Shown: positions 44,003 through 53,075, counted from the first letter of the stretch. The stretch: DNA of 64,000 nucleotides from Bacillus sp. OV166 (GCF_900177675.1 NZ_FXWM01000001.1:1497001-1561000), one strand, 5' to 3'. Notes: generated from the letters alone by a model not told the origin. A program made the numbers and translations.

Positions 44003-45318
44003 ACTTCTACTTTTTTTGGTTCTGTTTTTGCTTTATAAACTTCAATATATAAGATATGGTGACCTTCTATCTCATTAATTTGGAATACAAATCCGTCGTT
44101 TTCGATGGAATCACCTTTATGTACATCAAACTTTTGTGTTAAAAACCAACCCCCAATCGTGTCTACATCTTGCTCATCAAGTGATGTGCCCAGTAGATCG
44201 TTTACTTCGCTTATCAGTACTTTTCCATCCAAAATAAAATGACCATCTGCTTTTTTCTGAACAAGTGGGAGTTCATCCAAGTCAAATTCATCCCGTATTT
44301 CACCAACAATTTCTTCAAGAATATCTTCGACAGTGACAATTCCTGCTGTCCCTCCATATTCATCAGATAAAACGGCCATGTGTGATCGGTTTTTTTGCAG
44401 TTTGACTAGTAGTTCCTGAATGGGAATTGTTTCAATGACATGAATGACTGGCTTAAGATACGGGATTAGCGGTCTTTCGCCGGTACATTTTTGCTGAATA
44501 CAATCGGTTAAGACCTCTTTAATATTAACAACACCTAAAATATTATCTTTGTCACCATCAATAAGGGGATATCTAGTGTATTTTTCTTCCTTGACTATTT
44601 CAATAATTTCTTCCATTGAGGCATCCCTGGATAGAGTTACAAGCTCAGTTCTCGGAACCATAATTTCTTTCGCAATCCGGTTATCAAATTCAAAAATTCG
44701 GTTCATATAACGGTATTCAGATTGATTTATTTCCCCACTCTCATAGCTTTGAGAAAGGATTAAACGCAGTTCTTCTTCCGAAAGGACGATATCATGATCA
44801 GATGCCGGTTGTATCCCAAACAGTCCAGTAACAAATCTGGCGGAACGATTAAGAATCCAAATAAAGGGATACATCAGCTTATAAAATAGGATTAACGGCC
44901 GAGCAAAAAACAAGAGGATTTCTTCTGCTTTTTGAATCGCTATCGTTTTTGGTGATAATTCTCCAATTACAACATGGAAATAGGTTATAGCAATAAAAGC
45001 AATGATAAACGAGATAATGTGTTTTAAAGATAAAGGTAATTGAATCCATTCAAAAACGGGATCTAGCAGTTTTCGAATAGTGGGCTCACCCAGCCATCCT
45101 AATATTAGGGAGATGATTGTAATTCCAACCTGAGTAGCCGATAAATATCCATCCAAATTAGAAATGACTTTCTTTGCTGCTTCTGCTTTTGGGTTTCCTT
45201 CTAACAGTAATTGATCAATTCTTGTTGTTCTAACCTTTACCATCGCAAATTCAGAAGCGACAAAAAGTGCGGTAAAGGCTATTAGGATAACAATAATAAT
45301 TACATTCATCCAAATCAT
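43990..45318 (-). CDS. CNNM/CorC-HlyC-type membrane protein, YhdP/YhdT-like (copy 2)
   Basis: 442 residues with the same architecture as copy 1: DUF21 domain (VASEFAMVKVRTTRIDQL; GELSPKTIAIQKAEE), two CBS domains (EIMVPRTELVTLSRD onward) and a CorC_HlyC domain. Copy 1 lies 292 bp downstream on the same strand, so the pair arose by tandem duplication, as with yhdP/yhdT of B. subtilis. Likely a cation (Mg2+) efflux or homeostasis protein. ATG 45318 has SD AAGGTG; ATG 45309 is an alternative. Confidence 0.88.
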   Translation of the reverse strand: MIWMNVIIIVILIAFTALFVASEFAMVKVRTTRIDQLLLEGNPKAEAAKKVISNLDGYLSATQVGITIISLILGWLGEPTIRKLLDPVFEWIQLPLSLKHIISFIIAFIAITYFHVVIGELSPKTIAIQKAEEILLFFARPLILFYKLMYPFIWILNRSARFVTGLFGIQPASDHDIVLSEEELRLILSQSYESGEINQSEYRYMNRIFEFDNRIAKEIMVPRTELVTLSRDASMEEIIEIVKEEKYTRYPLIDGDKDNILGVVNIKEVLTDCIQQKCTGERPLIPYLKPVIHVIETIPIQELLVKLQKNRSHMAVLSDEYGGTAGIVTVEDILEEIVGEIRDEFDLDELPLVQKKADGHFILDGKVLISEVNDLLGTSLDEQDVDTIGGWFLTQKFDVHKGDSIENDGFVFQINEIEGHHILYIEVYKAKTEPKKVEVAPE

Positions 45319-45360
45319 CTATCACCTTACAAAAGGTAAGGTTTGCCACCTCACTTACGT
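45319..45360 (-). promoter_or_regulatory. Leader of CNNM copy 2 with alternative hairpins
   Basis: On the minus strand three segments occur: GTAAG (45358-45354), ACCTTAC (45342-45336) and GTAAGGT (45330-45324). Segment 2 can pair with 1 or, through 7 bp, with 3. Segment 3 contains the SD directly before the ATG. Confidence 0.55.
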
Positions 45361-45411
45361 TTTACTGTATACATTATTTCAAAAAAAAATTCTATTAGCA
45401 AATCGGCCTAT

Positions 45412-45436
45412 AAAAAATGCTGCCAATGGGCAGCAT
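45412..45436 (-). terminator. Terminator of the acetyltransferase gene
   Basis: Stem ATGCTGCC / GGCAGCAT with loop AATG and a T-run on the minus strand. Confidence 0.85.
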
Positions 45437-45461
45437 GCAACGATTTGTAATTAGACATTTT

Positions 45462-46016
45462 TTAATAGGCAATTCTTTTATTCCAGTCGCGGGCAAGCAT
45501 ACTATAAACAAAAAGATCATGAAATTGTCCATACAATTGTTCGCCGTCTCTAATGATCCCTTCCTTTACAAAACCGAATCTCTCAGGAATCGCACGGCTT
45601 TTTTTGTTTTTTATACCACAGCGAATTTCAACACGGTTTAAGCCTAATGTGAAAAAGGCATAGTTTATAAGGGATTGAACGGAACGAGTCATGATCCCAT
45701 GACCTTCTGCATTTTTGGAAAGATAATAACCGATACTTGTCATACGGTTATGCCAATCAATTTGATGTAATCCAATTGAGCCCACTAGTTCACCTTTATA
45801 GAGTATCCCTACGTTTAATCCGCTATTTTCTGAGAACTGGGACAGCCATACGGGAATAATCGACTCAAATTGATAAAGGGAGTTCATGCTATCCACCCAG
45901 GGCATCCATTCACGTAAATGTTCACGATTCTCCTCAACCATCTTATACAGCATTAAGGCGTGATGCTGCTGAAACAACTGAAGCTCAATTTCATTATCAA
46001 CCTTTAATGTAAACAT
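45462..46016 (-). CDS. GNAT acetyltransferase, RimJ/RimL (YdaF) type
   Basis: 184 residues. The GNAT fold is seen in VGSIGLHQIDWHNRMTSIGYYLSKNAEGHGIMTRSVQSLINYAF, with the acetyl-CoA loop ..GHGIMT (Q/RxxGxG/A variant), and in LGLNRVEIRCGIKNKKSRAIPERFGFVKEG. The family acetylates ribosomal protein N termini or other amines; B. subtilis YdaF is closest in style. The substrate cannot be deduced here. Monocistronic. Confidence 0.87.
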   Translation of the reverse strand: MFTLKVDNEIELQLFQQHHALMLYKMVEENREHLREWMPWVDSMNSLYQFESIIPVWLSQFSENSGLNVGILYKGELVGSIGLHQIDWHNRMTSIGYYLSKNAEGHGIMTRSVQSLINYAFFTLGLNRVEIRCGIKNKKSRAIPERFGFVKEGIIRDGEQLYGQFHDLFVYSMLARDWNKRIAY

Positions 46017-46094
46017 GGGCCTAATCTCCTGATAAAAATTTTAGTTCATCATATGCAACAGGAGTCTATAACGGAAGATATATTGAAGAGAAAT

Positions 46095-46125
46095 AAAAAA
46101 ATCCCTGCTTTAATGAAAGTGGGAT
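46095..46125 (-). terminator. Terminator of the histidine kinase gene
   Basis: Stem ATCCC / GGGAT extended past a mismatch by CTT/AAG, followed by a T-run on the minus strand. Confidence 0.75.
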
Positions 46126-46137
46126 TGGATAATAGGA

Positions 46138-47289
46138 CTATGAATGACCATGTTCATTGCCACTATTGATGGCTGTGACTGGTAAGCTAATCGAAAATGT
46201 AGTTTTATCAGGGGTGGAATCACAATCTAAATTCCCTTTATGTTTTTCAATAATTTCTTTACATACAAACAAACCAAGACCTGTACCCAGTTTTTTTGTC
46301 GTGAAAAATGGTTCGAAAATGGATTTTCTAAGTTCAGCTGGGATCACTGGACCATTATTGGAAATATTGATTTTGATGGACTGATTTTTGAGACTGCTAT
46401 TGATCTCAATTGTTGGAGTGGGATTCTCATCATGATTTAATACATCAATCGCATTAAATATGATATTAATTAATACCTGCCTAATTTCATCCGCATACCC
46501 ATTAAGAGTAATATCTTCACTTAATTCTTTTCTTATTTTTACTTTTCCATCGAGAATGCTTGGATATAGAAAGTTTAATACTTCATCAATTAATTTATTT
46601 AAATTGAAGTCATCCTTTTCTTTTCCAATTAATTCCTTTTTTGATAAAAGTAAGAATTGCGAAATACGAAAATTAAGTTGATCCAATTCACTAGAAATGA
46701 TATCTAAATATTTCATATCCGGATAATCAGCTTTCAGCAATTGAATAAATCCTTGAACAGATGTTAGTGGGTTCCTAAACTCATGAATAAAGCTTGATGT
46801 CATCTGGCCGAGTAGTGTTAATCGATCCTGATGGGTAGAATCGATGTGCATTGTTTTTTCTTCGATGATTTTGTTTTTTGCTTCAGAGTAATGTGAAACA
46901 GCATAGTATAAAAATTTATCAAAGCAAAAATTTATCCTGTTTAACGCTTCTTGCATATCTGACCATGGGATCCCAGTGTTACCTAAATAGCTGTATAAAA
47001 CTGTTCTCCCAAGATTTACATTATAAACAAAATCTCCAAGGTTAATATCAGCCAATACTCTTTCTTCCGAAACTTCTATGGCTAGCTTTTCGATAATGTT
47101 TAAAAGCTCTTGCTTAGTCATTTTATGCATATTAAGCAAAGCTTCGAGTAAGGCGGCTCCGTTTTCATGAATCTTCAATTTAAAAGGGTCTGCTTTATTG
47201 GTAACAATAGCATTTTCCCATTCTTGAATCAATTTCTGTTTATTTTGATTAAAATAGTCAATTAAATCCGTTTGGCTTTCCGTGAACAT
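46138..47289 (-). CDS. Cytosolic sensor histidine kinase
   Basis: 383 residues without membrane helices. The N-terminal ~150 residues (IDYFNQNKQKLIQEWENAI..) form an all-helical sensor region like the HisK_N/globin-like domains of Bacillus sporulation kinases. The H-box is SSFIHEFRNPLTSVQGFI (phospho-His about 168). The ATP-binding domain has N-box ILINIIFNAIDVLNH, G1 ISNNGPVIP and G2 GTGLGLFVCKEII. No response regulator gene is adjacent, so it is an orphan, consistent with a kinase feeding the Spo0 phosphorelay; that role is inference. Confidence 0.85.
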   Translation of the reverse strand: MFTESQTDLIDYFNQNKQKLIQEWENAIVTNKADPFKLKIHENGAALLEALLNMHKMTKQELLNIIEKLAIEVSEERVLADINLGDFVYNVNLGRTVLYSYLGNTGIPWSDMQEALNRINFCFDKFLYYAVSHYSEAKNKIIEEKTMHIDSTHQDRLTLLGQMTSSFIHEFRNPLTSVQGFIQLLKADYPDMKYLDIISSELDQLNFRISQFLLLSKKELIGKEKDDFNLNKLIDEVLNFLYPSILDGKVKIRKELSEDITLNGYADEIRQVLINIIFNAIDVLNHDENPTPTIEINSSLKNQSIKINISNNGPVIPAELRKSIFEPFFTTKKLGTGLGLFVCKEIIEKHKGNLDCDSTPDKTTFSISLPVTAINSGNEHGHS

Positions 47290-47585
47290 GCCGTTTTCCC
47301 CCTATGCTATTGACAAAACTGCTTACAGTGTAAATTCGATGATTAAAGCAAAAATCCTTCTTTATTTTATCATAAAGAGTGTTACTTCCCATTTAATCAT
47401 AATACAAGGATCATATGGGAAAATAAGAAAAAAATCTAGCATCACTCAGTTTATATTTTCCTTGTAAAAGCCACAAAAGATTTCGAACTTTTGACAAATT
47501 TATTATGCTTATTACCTACGAATAAGTGTTAAAATGGCATATAGAAAGATAATCATTCTCAATTAACATAGATAGGGTGATATAA
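47290..47585. promoter_or_regulatory. Divergent region between kinase and feo operon
   Basis: No gene is seen in these 296 bases. A TTGACA lies at 47491-47496 without a convincing -10 at the right distance. The Fur box of the feo operon is at 47547-47561. Confidence 0.5.
47547..47561 (+). promoter_or_regulatory. Fur box of the feoAB operon
   Basis: AGATAAT C ATTCTCA matches the 7-1-7 Fur consensus at 12 of 14 arm positions and lies 25 bp ahead of feoA. Confidence 0.8.
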
Positions 47586-47810
47586 ATGTTCGGATTGTTA
47601 AAAGCAGGGGGTAAAGGGAAAATCGTTAATCTTTCTCAAGTTGGTCTCATAGTGCAAAGACGTTTACTTGACTTAGGGATCACAGAAGGCTCAGAAGTGT
47701 GTGTGAAGTGTGTGATGCCATTTGGCGGGCCAGTTATGATTGAATCATGTGGACAATGTGTCGGTATCCGCCGTAGGGAAGCAGTTCAGATTGAAGTGGA
47801 GAAAATATAA
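47586..47810 (+). CDS. feoA: FeoA, ferrous iron transport accessory protein
   Basis: 74 residues, an SH3-like fold typical of FeoA: GKIVNLSQVGLIVQRRLLDLGITEGSEVCVKCVMPFGGPVMIE. It includes several cysteines near the C terminus (CGQC), more than usual. FeoA modulates FeoB-mediated Fe2+ uptake at the membrane. The SD is GATAGGGTGA before ATG 47586. The stop overlaps the feoB start by one base (TAATG), so the two are translationally coupled. Confidence 0.92.
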   Translation: MFGLLKAGGKGKIVNLSQVGLIVQRRLLDLGITEGSEVCVKCVMPFGGPVMIESCGQCVGIRRREAVQIEVEKI

Positions 47811-49813
47811 TGGAAATCGCTCTAATTGGAAATCCCAATACTGGGAAAACTTCATTGTTTAATAATCTAACAGGATCCTATGAGTATGTTGGTAACTGGA
47901 GCGGCGTAACCGTTGAAAAGAAAGTTGGTATTTTTAAAAATAATATTGGCCATTTAATTGATTTACCAGGTGTGTATACACTTAATCCGCTGTCAAAGGA
48001 TGAAGGAGTGGTTACATCCTTCTTTTTGAATGAATCCGTTGATCGCCTGCTAAATATATTAGATGCTTCACAATTAGAACGTAATTTACATTTGACCTTG
48101 CAATTGCTAGAGTTTGAAAAGCCTGCCCTTATTGGACTTAATATGATTGATGTGGCGAATAAGCGCGGGATTCAAATAGATGCAGGAAAGCTTTCAAAGT
48201 TTCTCGGGGTGCCAGTCGTTCCGGTGGTGGCAAGAAGCGGTAAAGGCTGTGACAAACTAGTAGATGTCATCTCAACAAAATCAATCCAGCCTGTCAAAAA
48301 GAACCTCGTTTACTACGGAAAAGAGGTCGAAGAAGCGATTGTGACATTGACCGGTATGTTAAATGGAAAAACCGGACTTTCTGCACGCTTTTTAGCGATC
48401 CAATATTTTGAAGGAAATGAATACGTCAGAGACTATTTAAATAGCAGTGTAGATGTAACTAAGCTAACTACTATTACGGCAAATCTTGAATCAATATTAC
48501 AGAAACAATATGATGTAAAATCTTTAGCCAACTATATTTATCAAAAAAGAAAAGAAGTAATCGAGAAGATTTTCGCGGAAGTTGCTAGGAAAAGTAATTC
48601 AGATATTCCTCTTTCTGAAAAAATTGACAGTATCGTTACGAATCGATTTTTAGGAATGCCAATTTTCTTGTTGCTCATGTATTTTATGTTTATGTTGACT
48701 TTTGATTGGCTCGGAACACCATTATCTGATCTTTTGGATGGATTTTTAACTGGACCGATTACGGCAGGATTTGAGAAGGTATTCACTGCTATCCATGCCT
48801 CCGATTTTATTCATGCGTTAATTATTGAAGGCTTAGTTGCAGGGGTAGGCGGGGTTCTCGTCTTTGTACCGCAAATTTTTATCCTCTTCTTTTTTATATC
48901 TTTATTAGAAGATTCAGGGTACATGGCTCGAGTCGCATTAGTAATGGACCGGATTATGGAATCAGTTGGCTTAAATGGAAAGGCATTTATCCCAATGATG
49001 ATTGGTTTTGGCTGCAATGTACCAGGAATAATGGCAGCAAGAACAATTGAAACACCAAGGGAGAGGCTGTTAACCATTTTACTAACTCCGTTAATGTCTT
49101 GCTCGGCACGATTACCGGTATATGCATTATTCGTTGGAGCGTTTTTTGCAGGAAATAAAGCATTGGTTGTCCTTAGCCTGTATGTACTTGGCATCATTGT
49201 TGCGTTAACCTTGGCAAAAGTCTTTTCTTCTACTGTACTTAAATCAGAAACTTCATTATTTGTTATTGAACTGCCGCCCTACCGACTGCCCCAATTTCAA
49301 TCACTTTGGAGAAGTACATGGGATAAAGGGAAAGGATTTGTAAGAAAGGCTGGAACATTTATTTTTGCTGGTTCTGTCTTTATCTGGCTGCTATCATATG
49401 CGGGTCCCAATGGTTTAAAGGTTGACATGGATGATAGTTATTTAGCGGCAATTGGAAATGTTATTGCGCCAATTTTTGATCCGATTGGTTTTGGAACATG
49501 GCAGGCATCCGCTTCGTTAATTACTGGATTCTTGGCAAAAGAAGCAATTATTTCTACCATGAATATCATCTATTTTGTTCCGAACGATGCAAGTCTGCAA
49601 GGTTTATTGGCAAATTATTATACACCGCTTGCAGCTTATAGTTTTATGGTTTTTATATTGTTATATATTCCATGCTTAGCGACGGTTGCAACAATCTATA
49701 AAGAAACGAATTCAAAGAAATGGACAGCTTTTTCAATGATCTATGCATTTGCTATCGCGTATGTCCTCTCTTTGATTATCTATCAAGGTGGCAAACTGTT
49801 TGCACTTGTGTAA
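47810..49813 (+). CDS. feoB: FeoB, ferrous iron transporter
   Basis: 667 residues. The N-terminal G protein has G1 GNPNTGKT (residues 6-13), switch-region T in WSGVTVEKK, G3 DLPG and G4 NMID. A helical regulatory domain (about 165-260) precedes a membrane part of seven to eight helices with the GFGCNVPGIMAARTIE and MSCSARLPVYALF Gate motifs. It imports Fe2+. It is the main gene of the Fur-controlled feoA-feoB-accessory operon. Length and motifs are complete. Confidence 0.96.
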   Translation: MEIALIGNPNTGKTSLFNNLTGSYEYVGNWSGVTVEKKVGIFKNNIGHLIDLPGVYTLNPLSKDEGVVTSFFLNESVDRLLNILDASQLERNLHLTLQLLEFEKPALIGLNMIDVANKRGIQIDAGKLSKFLGVPVVPVVARSGKGCDKLVDVISTKSIQPVKKNLVYYGKEVEEAIVTLTGMLNGKTGLSARFLAIQYFEGNEYVRDYLNSSVDVTKLTTITANLESILQKQYDVKSLANYIYQKRKEVIEKIFAEVARKSNSDIPLSEKIDSIVTNRFLGMPIFLLLMYFMFMLTFDWLGTPLSDLLDGFLTGPITAGFEKVFTAIHASDFIHALIIEGLVAGVGGVLVFVPQIFILFFFISLLEDSGYMARVALVMDRIMESVGLNGKAFIPMMIGFGCNVPGIMAARTIETPRERLLTILLTPLMSCSARLPVYALFVGAFFAGNKALVVLSLYVLGIIVALTLAKVFSSTVLKSETSLFVIELPPYRLPQFQSLWRSTWDKGKGFVRKAGTFIFAGSVFIWLLSYAGPNGLKVDMDDSYLAAIGNVIAPIFDPIGFGTWQASASLITGFLAKEAIISTMNIIYFVPNDASLQGLLANYYTPLAAYSFMVFILLYIPCLATVATIYKETNSKKWTAFSMIYAFAIAYVLSLIIYQGGKLFALV

Positions 49814-49834
49814 TTCTTAAAAGAGGTGGAACAA

Positions 49835-49990
49835 ATGATTGCCAATATTTTGATAGGGGCAGCTATTTTTGGATACGCGAGCTGGGCCTTAGTCAGGTTT
49901 ATTCATAAATCGAAAAAGGGAAAATGCGGCGCATGTGATTTGAAAGATTCATGTTCTAGCAAGTGCGGCATCCCTCCTAAAATACAATAA
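49835..49990 (+). CDS. FeoB-associated Cys-rich membrane protein
   Basis: 51 residues, start ATG 49835 with SD AGAGGTGG. One N-terminal membrane helix (IANILIGAAIFGYASWALV) is followed by a short basic stretch and a cysteine cluster CGACDLKDSCSSKCG. This is the pattern of the small Cys-rich partners encoded after feoB in many bacteria (FeoC-like in position). It probably helps FeoB activity or assembly. It lies 21 bp downstream of feoB in the same operon. Confidence 0.85.
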   Translation: MIANILIGAAIFGYASWALVRFIHKSKKGKCGACDLKDSCSSKCGIPPKIQ

Positions 49991-49995
49991 TTATT

Positions 49996-50032
49996 AAAAG
50001 ACTGCTATCCATGAGGTAGCAGTTTTTTAATG
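49996..50032 (+). terminator. Terminator of the feo operon
   Basis: Stem ACTGCTATC / GGTAGCAGT (one G-T pair) followed by TTTTTT. Confidence 0.85.
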
Positions 50033-50056
50033 ATAATATTTGAATGATACGACAAT

Positions 50057-50076
50057 CTAGTGTAAAATTACACTAG
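50057..50076 (+). promoter_or_regulatory. Palindromic operator of the XRE regulator
   Basis: A 20-bp palindrome, CTAGTGTAA / TTACACTAG around AA, lies 24 bp upstream of the regulator's start. It is the likely autoregulatory site. Confidence 0.7.
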
Positions 50077-50100
50077 TTGCAATTGAAGGAAGGGCTGAAC

Positions 50101-50556
50101 GTGACCAGGGATGAAATTATGATGCAGGTTTCTGAAAAACTTCGTCTCATACGAACCGAAGCAGGTTATACTCAGGATAAAATGGCAGAAATCATTGGTG
50201 TCTCAAAGAAAACACTTGTTCAAATTGAGAAGGGCAGAGTTCTTGCCAACTGGTCTACCGCTGTTTCGATTTGCGCTCTTTTTCGTGAAACGGAAACAGT
50301 CCAATTCTTATTTGGAAATGAACCGCTCGAAGTGTTAGAAACGGTTGCCCGCGAAGGAATAGATATTCGTAAATCAAAAACGTTTGGCGGCAGGATCTGG
50401 TGGAGAGTATTATCAAAGAAAAACGGTTATATTCTTCAACAAAATATTCTAAGTAAACATTTTCGCATCTTAGATGAAAGAAATTACCGCATCTTTAGCA
50501 GTATTGATGAAAAGCTTTCAAGACAACGCTTTAAAGAATTGACAAAAAATGAATAA
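50101..50556 (+). CDS. XRE-family helix-turn-helix regulator
   Basis: 151 residues from GTG 50101 (SD GGAAGGG); a TTG at 50077 further upstream falls next to the operator. The N-terminal HTH is LRLIRTEAGYTQDKMAEIIGVSKKTLVQIEKGR. The C-terminal part (GGRIWWRVLSKKNGYILQQNILSKHFRILD) is not a known sensor domain but appears conserved among such Bacillus regulators. A terminator follows, so the regulator is monocistronic. Its targets other than itself are unknown. Confidence 0.82.
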   Translation: MTRDEIMMQVSEKLRLIRTEAGYTQDKMAEIIGVSKKTLVQIEKGRVLANWSTAVSICALFRETETVQFLFGNEPLEVLETVAREGIDIRKSKTFGGRIWWRVLSKKNGYILQQNILSKHFRILDERNYRIFSSIDEKLSRQRFKELTKNE

Positions 50557-50565
50557 AAGACATTG

Positions 50566-50592
50566 AAAAGATGGGAATTCTGCCCATCTTTT
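50566..50592 (+). terminator. Terminator of the XRE gene
   Basis: A 10-bp stem AAAAGATGGG / CCCATCTTTT with more T after it. Confidence 0.88.
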
Positions 50593-50616
50593 TTCTTTTT
50601 TGTGGAATACTAATCG

Positions 50617-52758
50617 GTGGAGTTATCTTTCATAGAAAACCATCATAAAATCAACCCCATAATCAAAAAGTATACCTGTTATAGATTACAGTTAAAGGAT
50701 GTTTTTCATTTGGTATTTAAAGATAAAGTTAGTGCCATTTTTACAAATTGGAAAAAGTGGCACTTACTACAAATATTAGTGCTATCAGTATTGGTTCTCG
50801 TCTTAAGTTTTTTCGGTCTTCTTTATTATTTTTCCAAGGATGCAGATATTTCTGGACTTAAAAACGAGCTGCCCCAAGCAACAGTGTTTTATGATGTAAA
50901 TGAGGATGTAGCAAGTAAAGTGTCGGCCAATAAAAATGAAGGCGTCTCAATCAAGCAGGTCCCTGATTCAATGAAAAATGCCATCATTGCCATTGAGGAT
51001 CGTCGGTTTTATCAACATAAGGGTGTCGATTTAATTGGAACCGCTAGGGCACTCATCCGTGACTTAAAAGCAGGGGGAATGGTCGAAGGCGGAAGTACCA
51101 TTACTCAACAATTGACAAAGAATACTCTACTTACATCACAAAAAACTTTAAACAGGAAGATGGAGGAAGTTTTTTTAGCACTGCAAATTGAACGGGAGTA
51201 TTCGAAACCCGAAATCCTCCAAATGTATTTAAATCAAATCTACTTTGGAAATGGTGCATGGGGAATAAAAACTGCCGCCAGCAAATATTTTGCCAAAGAA
51301 GTGAAAGACCTATCAATCAGTGAATCTACCTTACTCGCAGGGTTAATTAAAGCGCCATCTGCCTTAAATCCGTACGAACATATGGAGAAAGCGACTGAAA
51401 GGCGAAATCTAGTATTAACTCAAATGCGAAAACAAGGGTATATTTCGAGTCAGCAATATGGGAAGGCGAAGCATGAAAAGGTGGTTTTGAACGATAGGGG
51501 AGGGGACCTGTTCCGAGGTAAATTCCCATACTATGTTGATCAGGTATTAGATGAAGCAATCAACCAATATGGCTTATCACAGGATAAATTACTAACAGGC
51601 GGCTATCAAATTTATACAGAGCTGGAACCGGTGATGCAAACAGCAATGGAAAAGACGTATCAAAATGATACATTATTTCCAGAAGGAAAGGATCTCCTTA
51701 TACAGAGTGGCGGAGTATTAGTTGATCCAAAGACAGGCGGGATCAGGGCCATTATTGGCGGTCGAGGGAAACACACCTTTAGGGGCTATAATCGTGCTTC
51801 ACAATTAGAAGCACAGCCAGGATCCTCCTTTAAGCCATTAGCTGTTTATACACCTGCACTGGAAAATGGCTGGAAAATCACCGATATGTTAAAGGACGAA
51901 CCTATGGATTTTGGCGATTATCAACCGAGTAATTACGATCATCAATATGCTGGAGAAGTACCGATGTATGAAGCCGTAAAAGAATCAAAAAATGTTTCAG
52001 CAGTATGGTTATTAAACGAATTGGGAATCGAAAAAGGGTTAGAATCTGTAAAACGTTTTGGAATTTCATTGGACAAAAATGACCGTAATTTATCACTTGC
52101 CCTAGGAGGCTTGCATAAAGGTGTTTCTCCTTTGAACATGGCAGAAGCCTTTGCTGTTTTTCCGAATCATGGTGTAAGAGTGAAGACCCATGCAATCAAG
52201 AAAATTGTTGATGCAGACGGGAATGTAATCGCCGAGTGGAAAACAAAAAAGGAGCGAGTCACTACAAAAGCTGTTACCGATAATATGACAACAATGCTCC
52301 TTGGTGTAGTTGAACAAGGAACAGGAAGTGCTGCACAAATACCTGGCCGAGAAACGGCAGGGAAAACAGGTTCAACTCAGGTTCCAATCAAGGGAATCAA
52401 TGGTGTAAAGGACCAATGGTTTGTGGGTTATACACCACAGCTGGTTGGAGCCATCTGGGTTGGCTATGATAAAACAGATGCCGAGCATTATATAACTCCT
52501 ACTAGCAATAATGGTTCTGCGGTTGTTTTTCGTGAAGCGATGACGGAGGCACTAAAGAATACGCCATCGGAAAGCTTTAATGTCCCACATATTGCTTCAT
52601 TGATAGAGAAGAAAAGGCAGGAAAAAGAGGCGAAGAAACGGGGGAATATTCAAGAGAACTTTAATAATGAGGTTCAGAAATGGGAAGAGAAGTGGAATAA
52701 GCAAAAGGAAAAGTGGAAGAAGAGGTGGAAGAGTAAAGGGAATAGTAAGGGTCACTAA
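50617..52758 (+). CDS. Bifunctional penicillin-binding protein, class A (PBP1a/PBP4-like)
   Basis: Up to 713 residues. GTG 50617 lacks a clear SD; TTG 50710 (SD AAAGGA) is a credible later start that removes 31 residues. A membrane anchor (about 50-72) precedes the GT51 transglycosylase with EDRRFYQHKG (Glu ~126) and EGGSTITQQLTKN. The transpeptidase has SxxK at SSFK (Ser ~402), SKN in KESKNVSA and KTGST (~582). The C terminus is a Lys/Trp/Glu-rich tail. It polymerises and cross-links peptidoglycan. Size and layout resemble B. subtilis PbpD (PBP4). Confidence 0.9.
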   Translation: MELSFIENHHKINPIIKKYTCYRLQLKDVFHLVFKDKVSAIFTNWKKWHLLQILVLSVLVLVLSFFGLLYYFSKDADISGLKNELPQATVFYDVNEDVASKVSANKNEGVSIKQVPDSMKNAIIAIEDRRFYQHKGVDLIGTARALIRDLKAGGMVEGGSTITQQLTKNTLLTSQKTLNRKMEEVFLALQIEREYSKPEILQMYLNQIYFGNGAWGIKTAASKYFAKEVKDLSISESTLLAGLIKAPSALNPYEHMEKATERRNLVLTQMRKQGYISSQQYGKAKHEKVVLNDRGGDLFRGKFPYYVDQVLDEAINQYGLSQDKLLTGGYQIYTELEPVMQTAMEKTYQNDTLFPEGKDLLIQSGGVLVDPKTGGIRAIIGGRGKHTFRGYNRASQLEAQPGSSFKPLAVYTPALENGWKITDMLKDEPMDFGDYQPSNYDHQYAGEVPMYEAVKESKNVSAVWLLNELGIEKGLESVKRFGISLDKNDRNLSLALGGLHKGVSPLNMAEAFAVFPNHGVRVKTHAIKKIVDADGNVIAEWKTKKERVTTKAVTDNMTTMLLGVVEQGTGSAAQIPGRETAGKTGSTQVPIKGINGVKDQWFVGYTPQLVGAIWVGYDKTDAEHYITPTSNNGSAVVFREAMTEALKNTPSESFNVPHIASLIEKKRQEKEAKKRGNIQENFNNEVQKWEEKWNKQKEKWKKRWKSKGNSKGH

Positions 52759-52875
52759 TATTTTTATCGTAATAGACAATATATAAAACAATTCTGAAAA
52801 ATGGGAATTGACTTTCAAATAAACTGGTGATAATCTAACAAAGGAAGAAAAAATAGGAAAGGGAGGGTTACAAAA

Positions 52876-52950
52876 ATGATTAAATTCAATCAAGCTTTTT
52901 TACCAATTGAATATTTGAATGTAACCTGTCCTGAAGAATTTTCCAGTTAA
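52876..52950 (+). CDS. 24-residue leader peptide of the bmrCD attenuator
   Basis: ATG 52876 with the strong SD GGGAGGG. The peptide begins MIKFNQAFLPIEYLNVTC and ends in ..FSS. Codons 15-18 (AAT GTA ACC TGT) contain the sequence GTAACCTGT, which is the exact complement of the 5' arm of the terminator 34 bases downstream of its stop. B. subtilis bmrCD is preceded by the leader gene bmrB, which controls it by ribosome-mediated attenuation; this ORF holds the same position. Confidence 0.7.
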   Translation: MIKFNQAFLPIEYLNVTCPEEFSS

Positions 52951-53022
52951 TTTTAGACGCGAAAATTAATAAATGACAAAAACACAGGTTACGTTTTATT
53001 TGATACGTAATGTGTGTTTTTT
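52917..53022 (+). promoter_or_regulatory. Terminator / anti-terminator pair ahead of bmrCD
   Basis: Terminator: ACACAGGTTACGT (from 52982) pairs with ACGTAATGTGTGT, with one mismatch, and runs into TTTTTT (52978-53022). Anti-terminator: GAATGTAACCTGT (52917-52929, in the leader ORF) pairs with ACAGGTTACGTTT (52984-52996) through 13 bp. Both use the same ACAGGTTAC, so they exclude each other. Confidence 0.75.
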
Positions 53023-53042
53023 AGTCCCTTTTTTTAAAAGGA

Positions 53043-53075
53043 GGCATACTGCACTACTGCGGTATGTCTTTTTTT
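53043..53075 (+). terminator. Second terminator ahead of bmrCD
   Basis: Stem GCATACTGCA / TGCGGTATGT (two G-T pairs) with loop CTAC, followed by seven T. It lies between the attenuator and the second small ORF. Confidence 0.8.
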
